The notes under the pieces: generated by a model | Seen by the model: the letters and a program-made list of their open reading frames with translations, nothing else | What the model was told of the DNA's origin: nothing | The model's database searches: none | Program-made: the position numbers and the translations under genes | NCBI GenBank assembly: GCA_004123355.1 | Contig: SCHM01000003.1 | Coordinates: 7,707,058 to 7,771,057, forward strand | Direction of reading: 5' to 3' | DNA length: 64,000 nucleotides | DNA from: Amphirosellinia nigrospora | Lineage: Eukaryota > Ascomycota > Sordariomycetes > Xylariales > Xylariaceae | Shown here: one piece after another, positions 56,848 to 64,000 of the stretch | Position numbering within the stretch: position 1 is the first letter of the stretch | Layout: every line of letters starts with the position of its first letter

Positions 56848-58799
56848 GTGTATACAATCTATTCCCGAACAGGAGCCCGGATCCCCAGCTCCCCCAGACA
56901 CGTTGTATCCCGGGCGTCACATAGCTAGCAGCGGGAACCCCTCTTATTATCAGCCTAGCCAAAGTCGGAGAGCTCTTCTAGATATATCTATCTCCCTTAT
57001 TAAGCCAGCGGTGGTTGCCATCATATCCATCATACGTATCGTCAACAATCATACGGGGCTGTGCGTGTTTTTGGGGTCAGGTCTGGGGGTCTGCCAAGTC
57101 GGCTAAGGAGCACGATCCCTTAACCGAGTATCCGAGTATCCTTCTTCTTGAGTACAGCAGACTTTAAAAACATGGTATAAACGTTTTGTTTACTTGACAG
57201 TTACGAATATAGGTTAGCCCAATACCGTACGTTCTTAAACCCGAACAGTAACGGTACATAGTATCTGGACTATCTCCGATGAAGCCATGACGCTGCTGTC
57301 AGTCTAACAACAACAACATCATCTATGACTCTACTACATCTCCACAGCACTAGCTGTATTCAATTGCTCAATTGGCTGCCAGGACGCCATTGGTAACCAG
57401 GACCGGGAATAAGGCTCATAGCTAACAGTCCAGCACAAAAGTTTGCGTGTAGGAGCGGGAAATGATTATTACACCGCCCAGGCTAGGCAGAGCCACACCT
57501 TACATATTGTAAGATAATCAGCTCGGCAACGGAGATCGCGGATCTGATCCCTGCTTCACTACTCTTGTCTACCTACCTAAGATTGTTATAGCCTTCGCCC
57601 GGATTGCTTCTGGTCCAGGGTGTAAGTACCGGTACCTTTCCCAGATACCCCCCAGCTTGATTGATTGATTGATTGAGTTTAACGCCGGTACGAGGGCCGT
57701 AGCCCGCTTCGTCTGAACCTCCTTGGGGGTTTCGGGCGTGGTAAGCACTATTTGATAATCATAAAATACATATGTGGGTATAGTGGGATACAGTAGGCTT
57801 GTTGTATAGTGGGCTATCTATATTAGATTTTCCTTATTATTAGGTATGATACTAGATTATGCTTCGTGGGTTTAATATTCTATTACTCGTGGTCTTTACG
57901 TCCAGATCCTCTAAGCTGAAGGCTTTGGCCTTCTGTTTTCGTTGCTGGTTCTCAGCAGTATCGATAGGTGTTAGCTTCTACCGCTCTTTATGTTCTGGTT
58001 AGTGTGTTCGCTGGGGCAAACGGTTCTGTGGTGCTACTATATGTAGGGTTTTTCGTTTTCTGTGTGTTTTTCGCTTTTTGATCTTGGTTGATAATGATAA
58101 TGATACCCCCGAGCAAATTGTTGAAATACTGCTTTACCGAATTGAATGGTAGAGCTGAACTTCTGCTTTCATCACAAGTCACAACAAGGCTGTTTTCAAT
58201 CTTGAGCCCTAGGATCGAGTACAAATGGAACGATCGCAAGTTCTTTCAAGTCAATGGAACGATCGCAAGTTCTTTCAAGTCAGAAGAAACCAAGATAGTG
58301 ATAAATCAAAGCGAAGACCATCCAGTCTCATAGGTATACTGCGGGCGGCAACCTGAGACGCCTGGTGGGATTGGGGGCAGAATGATTTGTAAAGAGGGCC
58401 TACTTCATTATCTGAGGCACAGCCGTGCATAGCTTCTGTTGTATCTATTAGCTAGTTGACATGATTACCTGCGGCTGATCTAAGTACCTGTACCTTCCTC
58501 TTTACTAAACGGCCAAAATCAAAATGCTATTTATGATCAAGTTCTCCTCATTCAAATTTCTTCAGCTGACCCCTTGATTATTATACATCATTATAAGCCA
58601 TACGCCCTGCGACTACATTACCTATGTAACCTACTAAACGTCTAACGACGCCACCCGTCCTTTCTATTCTACATTTTTTCGGGCCTTCTCTTGTCGCGTC
58701 TCAGTCGTCATGGTAGGTCAAGATGTGTAGCCCTTTAAGTACCTACCTTCTACGGTAGTATGCTAAGTAAATGTTCGCACTAGGTTCAGTCAGTTGAGG
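56848..58799. other. Intergenic region with simple repeats
   Basis: (GATT)4-5 at about 57660-57677 and a 29-bp direct duplication at 58225-58282. No gene recognised. Confidence 0.45.
58225..58282 (+). repeat. 29-bp perfect direct duplication
   Basis: The unit beginning ATGGAACGATCGCAAGTTCT occurs back to back at 58225 and 58254 with no mismatch. Either a recent slippage event or an assembly duplication. Confidence 0.9.
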
Positions 58800-60664
58800 A
58801 GCATGATCTAGGTTTCAAAGTTTTATACAGCCCCCAACACGGCATTAAATACGAGTGGGATGCCCCTAATTAAAACGCTGAACTGAAGCTAATCGTACCA
58901 TAGTATTGTCGCTGTCCATGGTGTCGGCGCTCATCCGGACCATACGTGGTGCAAAAGGGTTGAACAAGGTAGCAAGCAAGTGTTTGTTAACTGGCTTGCT
59001 GATAAAGAAATGTTGCCTGCGGCATTGCCGAATGCCCGTATCATACGTTTTGGGGCCAGGACAGAGTGGTTTGGTTCAGGTGTGATTAAGCAGACCACAT
59101 CTACTGTTGCCGACCTTCTCCTTATATCACTCAGGCGTGACAGGAAGGTTCGGATGCCTGCACTTCGTTCAAACGTTTATAGATGTTAAGTTAACTAATA
59201 AGCACTAGAACAATGATTCTCAGATGCGACCATTGCTGTTTATTGCTCATAGCGTTGGGGGACTGATAGTTATAAAGGTAAATTCATATCTCTACTTGCT
59301 TTGATCAGTAGCTAAGTAACCATTAAACTCCTTTAGGCACTGCTTACTGCTGCGAACTCCCCAAAGACCGGCATTTATTTCATTCCGTCACCGGTATAGC
59401 CTTCCTGGGCACTCCTTTCCGAGGTGCGGAGAGAGAAGGACAGGACGAGATGATCTTACAGGCGCGCGAGCTGCATCACGATGTTGACCCAGAAATTCTT
59501 CGCATAACTGATAAAAACAATGAGATGCTGAAGGGGCTTACGCGTGGATTCATGCAGAAGCGAAAAGAGCTAGGATGTACTGTGCAACTTGTTTGTTTCT
59601 TTGAGCTCGAACCATCCGATGTAATGATTCTTGTCGGCAAAAAGTCAACACGCCCGAAGGTATGTTTTGCGTATCCGAAACACGACAAACCTAACAGTAG
59701 CTTAGGCCACAAGAGTTGACGAAACTTCTGGATGTCTAGATGGAGCGGAGCACATCCCTACAGCGGAACCATTTCAATATGAATAAATTCAGCGGGCCGG
59801 ACGAAGAAACATACAGGACTGTAGAGGAGAAGATTGTGGAAATGGCAAGTAGATCGAATCTAAAGGCTCAATACGGTAAGCCTCCTTAGAAGAGCAATCA
59901 CTACTTGCTCCCTCAAACGCTGATTTTGTAGATGATAGAGATATGCATCGAAGTATCCCATGCGGGAAGGAGAGAAGAACATACTCCACACCGAGGAAAC
60001 CTGACTATGATACCTGCCTAGATGAAGCACGAACTAACTGTAGCCATCCTGGAGGAGTACCGTTGGAGCAACTTCTGTGGCGTATAGCAAGGGTGATTCC
60101 CACGGGCCGAACATATGAAGAGGCGACTTCTAAAGCTAACCGTGAGGATTTTTTTGGGATGTAGCAACGACAGTCGAGGTCAAATACACGGCACGTTACC
60201 GGTCACAATCGCCTCTTGGATCGCCGCCAGGCCATTATATGTCATTACCGGGCCGTGAGGAAAGCGTTTTCATGCGATTTACCTCTCCAGGACCTCCCTC
60301 TAGGCCTCCTGACGACGAATACCTCCGCCCCAAATCCCCGAGCAAAGCTACATACGAATCACTCTCCGGATTGCACGGAAATGGCGTTCAACCCAGCACC
60401 TGCGTCCAATATTTTAATGCGAAGAAGCCAACACCAACAAAGAGTACAGCGCCATTTAAGCAGTCGGCAAAGCTCAAGCCTATCGGCAAGCAGGAAGAGA
60501 ATCACATTTTAAGCCCAACTCCTCAGTCTAGTAAGCGACATACTCCTCGAAAGAGGTCCAGAAGCAAGACCCCTCAACCGAGTGTATCGATGGAGACATC
60601 AAAACCGAGCGGGTCAACGGGGAGCAGACGCTTGGCGAACTCAAAACGAAGAAAGTTGGGATAG
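58800..60664 (+). CDS. SesB/DUF676-like serine esterase with low-complexity tail (frame-broken)
   Basis: Alpha/beta hydrolase of the type that often forms the N-terminal domain of fungal NLRs. Order: GFKVLYSPQHGIKYEW (58811), IVAVHGVGAHPDHTW (58905), FVNWLADKEMLPAALPNARI, ISLRRDRK, the nucleophile region LLFIAHSVGGLIVIK (about 59235), intron 59278-59336, ALLTAANSPKTG, SVTGIAFLGTPFRGAE, ELHHDVDPEILRITDKNNEM, and MNKFSGPDEETYRTVEEKIV. Frame changes occur near 58870-58900, 59180-59225, 59370 and 59720-59790. A later exon (59937-60162) and a Ser/Pro/Lys-rich frame (60239-60664, ending NSKRRKLG) are unrecognised and may belong to this or another gene. No NACHT domain follows. Confidence 0.65.
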
Positions 60665-61883
60665 AGTGGCCATGGCGGGCTTTATTTGCATGACGTTATG
60701 TCTTTCCTAAGTAGCACGGATCATGATAGATCTCAATCTTGGTATCATAGGAAGAGCATTTCATTGCAGGTCTCTATTCAAAATTGATGTATCACCTCAT
60801 TGGAGTTTTAATCATTGGCCTACCGAAACCTCGACGATACAAGGCCTCCACTGCTAAACGAGCTGCGGGGTGAAAGGGGCCTCCATTGCGCCATTTACCA
60901 AACGGTCGACGAAAAGCTTGATCACGTTGACACCGCTAGTACTACTACATCGAACTGTGGCTTGATGGTAGCTACTCACCTACATATGTCCTCTTGTCAG
61001 GCAGTCTCCACCGCTAGTTCGCAGCCTTCTGTATCCCCATACTTGGTATATTCAACAGTATAGAAGATATGAGAGGTACCGACTGTGCAGTCTTTTTGAA
61101 CCGAGCGGTTTATACGCCAGTTGCATACGCGCATGCGTGTTTTTGGAATCCGATTCGTACACTGGAAAGGGGCGCTATGACCGTATGGATAGCGAACGGT
61201 TACGGCGATTACTATGATAGTAGGACTGGCTGCTGCAGTCATCGTAGTAGGCGTCTCGTCAAGTATCACGAATAGGCCACAGAAGCCACCGGCCACTCAG
61301 AGTCGTAATACGCAACGCTATATGGGCCGAATACCCCCTGAATATCTCGGCCCCAAGAGACGCAGTTGGAGGCCCAGGTGGCTAGTGGCCATGTGGCCCA
61401 GCTTCCGCGGCTAGTCCGGGCGACAATACGAGATGTAGGTGCTGTAGTCTTTGGAAATATGACTCTAGACTTAGCATTTAATTTATTGAATAAATAATGT
61501 AGAGCCTAATAGAGCCTTGGATACAAGTCAACTTAATTACTAAGACAGACCATCGAGCACTCCGCAGATCTCTAAACGAATATAATGAGAATACTCATCA
61601 CGAGAAGCATCGAGCAGGCCTAAAATAACTCGGGCGCTCTGGATGTGAGCAACCCGAAGATATACCGGTGGTCACGCACGTACTTGTATATGGAGCATAG
61701 GAAGAGACAGTTATACACTAGATAGGGGTAAATCGCGTAGGACGCGTTGTGCCCCACATTCTCTAGCCCGCTCACTACCTAAGATAAGAAGCTGCTGTTG
61801 ATCGCGATCGATTATTACGTCAACTTCAGCCCCGCCAATCACCGCCGCCAAATAACACTGACGATGTTTTCGGATACGCGACC
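60665..61883. other. Intergenic region upstream of the P450 gene
   Basis: No gene recognised. Short open frames at 60815-61414 overlap on both strands. Confidence 0.45.
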
Positions 61884-63374
61884 ATGGTTTGGTACCAATC
61901 CATCACGCCCATAAGCGCCGCGCTCACTGTTCTTATCGTCACTCTTCTTGCCGGACTTGGTAGGTTCTACGCCGACCCTCGGAGACATATCCCAGGCCCG
62001 CTCATCGCTCACCTAAGTCCGATCTGGTTATGGTACATCAGTTGGCGCGGCATCGAGTGCACGGTGCTTGCTAGACTACACGAGAAGTACGGCCCCGTTA
62101 TTCGTATCGCTCCCAATGAAGTCGACATCTCTGACGGCACCGCTGTTCCTCTTATTTACGTGAAGAATGGCGGATTCCGCAAAAGTCCCGTTTATCGCAA
62201 CATCGATATTAATGGATTCGCCACCCTTTTCTCCGTCTTGGATCCGGCGCATAGGGCGATTCGAGCAAAGGCTGTCGCGCCTCTTTTCGCTCAACAAAAG
62301 CTTGCCCAGGGTAGACCCGAAGTCCAAACAGCCGTGGACGCCATGGTGACTGAGCTCAAACGAAGAAAAGCTGCATCTCACGGCCACCCTGTCGATGTGC
62401 TGAATCTTTACCGTTCTACGTTCATCGATTGTGTCTCAATCTACCTACTAGGTGAATCGTTCAATGGCGTTGGTAAAGATAGACTCGTCGCGACAGAGTT
62501 TGTAGATGCGTTTGCCTCTAGCGGTCGCTTTTTCCTCCTACCAGGTTGGATATTCTGTCAGGTTGAGTCCTGGGCTGGCAAGTTAAACAAAAACCAACCC
62601 GCTACTGATAAGAGCACGCAGTACGTTCAGGACTTCGCTACTCGTCTTGTCGACGGTCACATATCTGGAGAGAAAGACAGTTCCGACACTTATCATGGTC
62701 GTCTACTGAAAGCCGGGGTCTCACGAGAGGAGGCCATAGCGCAGATTGTCGATATCCTATTCGCAGGAACCGACGGCGCTGGCAGGGTCTTTGCGTCGCT
62801 ATCGCAATACCTAGCTAAACATCCGAAAGTGTGAGCAAGCAAGGCATTTCTTACATCAAAGGACAATCCCACTAAGATAGTTTTACTAGATACGAGAAAG
62901 CCCGTGAAGAGATTATGAACAATCCGGATGGGGAGATTCATTCTCTATCCTACTTACCAGGTATAGTCAAAGAGAGCCTACGGCTCGCCTTGGCTAATCC
63001 GACACGGTTGCCGCGCAGTGTTCCCGAAGGCGGACTACACGTGCCTGGTCTGCCATCAATCCCAGCTGGCACAAGAGTCGGCGTCAGCGCATACAGCCTA
63101 CATCTCAATCCTAAGGTCTTCCCCAGAGAAGTTCTTGCCCGAGCGATGGGTTAATCCGTCGTCTGATATGATCCGGGACAGCTTCTACTTTGGCCAAGGC
63201 CCGCGTCAATGCATCGGTCGCAATCTTGCGTGGGCTATGTTGTGCTGGGGCGCCGAGACCCTGATCCGTAGCGATGTGCTGAAGGGAGCCAAACCTGTTG
63301 AAGACAATAGTGAGATTTATGAATGGTTTAATGCTGTTTCTTGCAGTGGAAAGAGCGAGCTTGTTTGGGAGTAA
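61884..63374 (+). CDS. Cytochrome P450 monooxygenase (one frame slip)
   Basis: Exon 1 (61884-62830) and exon 2 (62890-63374) are joined by a 59-nt phase-2 intron (KV|YEKAREEI). The N-terminal membrane anchor (ISAALTVLIVTLLAGLG) predicts ER location; the PGPL hinge follows. I-helix segment DILFAGTDGAG lacks the usual Thr pair. The ExxR motif is KESLRLALANPTR, and the heme loop is FYFGQGPRQCIGRNLAW with the cysteine codon at about 63210. Before SPEKFLPERW (about 63122) the frame changes at a run of four C's. About 477 residues if repaired. It lies upstream of, and in the same direction as, an SDR gene; together they may be two oxidative steps of one pathway. Substrate unknown. Confidence 0.9.
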
Positions 63375-63584
63375 AATTCCCATGATGCCCGGTATTTTGG
63401 CGGCGGTTTCATTCTAAGGGATCGGGTCCGGTTCGGCTATGTGCACGTGCTGGCCGCTTCGGCTCCGGACGATTGTCACTAGCTCCCCATATACCACTAC
63501 TACTTAATGAGACCCGATCAGACAAATCTTTATCCCTTTATCAGTCCCATCTATCTCCATCATTTCTCATACTAACTGATAATA

Positions 63585-64000
63585 ATGTCTTCGCCATCCT
63601 CTGTAGACCCATACGCCAAGGTTCACGCCGACCCCAAGGGTCTGGTGATAGCCGGCCAACGGCAGTTCAGATCATCCGCGATGAGGGTCTGGTTAATGCT
63701 ATGGGAGGGAAAGTCATTCTCGTGACGGGATCAACTTCTGGTATCGGTGTCGACACCGTTGAAGCGCTTCACCTGACCGGGGCCGATGTGTATATGCAAG
63801 CGCGGACCTAAAGAAGGCAGAAGTTGTCCGGGACGAGATCCTTAAAACAAGTCAAGGAAAAGGAAAGCTGGAGATTGTACTAATGAACTTCAATTCTTTG
63901 AAGTCGATTCGAGAAGGTGCCAAAGATTTCCTGAGCAAGACACAGAAATTGAACATCCTCGTCAATAACGCAGGTACGTTAATGTCTGCTGCCGCAACAG
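63585..64000 (+). CDS. Short-chain dehydrogenase/reductase, 3' truncated by window end
   Basis: Start MSSPSSVDPYAKVHADPKG at 63585. The conserved pieces are KVILVTGSTSGIGVDTVEAL (nucleotide-binding TGxxxGIG), DLKKAEVVRDEIL, and LNILVNNAG (NNAG motif) followed by a GTACGT donor. Two frame slips occur: near 63643 (before DSRPTAVQIIRDEGL) and near 63808 (QAR then DLKKAE). The catalytic YxxxK region lies beyond the window. Likely an NAD(P)-dependent, WW-oxidoreductase-like fungal SDR; substrate unknown. Confidence 0.8.

Overview
The window looks like nuclear DNA of a filamentous ascomycete (Pezizomycotina, plausibly a Sordariomycete; inferred). Genes are split by short GT-AG introns (about 48-125 nt, often with CTAAC-type branch sites). 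Families are typically fungal: UstYa/DUF3328, fungal NACHT-ankyrin proteins, DUF7708- and DUF7025-type proteins, CmcJ-like enzymes, and trichothecene-acetyltransferase-like enzymes. There are no bacterial operons.

Layout: an intact secreted oxalate decarboxylase (1.4-2.9 kb); a SulP sulfate permease (6.4-8.8 kb); a small Myb/HTH-like gene (11 kb); an adenylate-forming acyl-CoA ligase (11.8-14.2 kb, minus); an intact UstYa-like protein (15-16 kb, minus); and, divergently, a secreted precursor with six KR-delimited copies of one peptide (16.8-17.4 kb). The last two share a 796-bp promoter holding three tandem 17-bp elements. I read this as a candidate dikaritin-type RiPP cluster, possibly including the ligase. 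It is the most interesting item here.

Next come a decayed AAA+ ATPase (17.8-19.4 kb), AT-rich repeat debris, an F-box-like gene, a decayed SDR, a DUF7708/STAND-like gene, and a DUF7025-type AAA ATPase gene (29.3-32.9 kb) interrupted by a 431-bp TRIM-like LTR element with a CCCAG target duplication. Then follow Dpb4 (DNA polymerase epsilon subunit D), a bHLH regulator, a HAD hydrolase, a C2H2+JmjC protein, a BAHD/trichothecene-acetyltransferase-like enzyme, a type-B carboxylesterase, a CmcJ-like protein, and a NACHT protein with 13 ankyrin repeats (49.7-53.2 kb). The right end has an 865-bp MITE-like element with 43-bp inverted repeats, a SesB/DUF676-like esterase, a cytochrome P450, and a truncated SDR.

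Quality warning: many genes read as well-conserved proteins whose frame jumps by one base, usually at a homopolymer, with conserved sequence on both sides. The two terminal repeats of the TRIM-like element differ by four one-base gaps and no substitutions. The simplest reading is residual one-base deletion errors in the assembly, not mass pseudogenisation. Coordinates for such genes are given as spans, with the frame breaks described.
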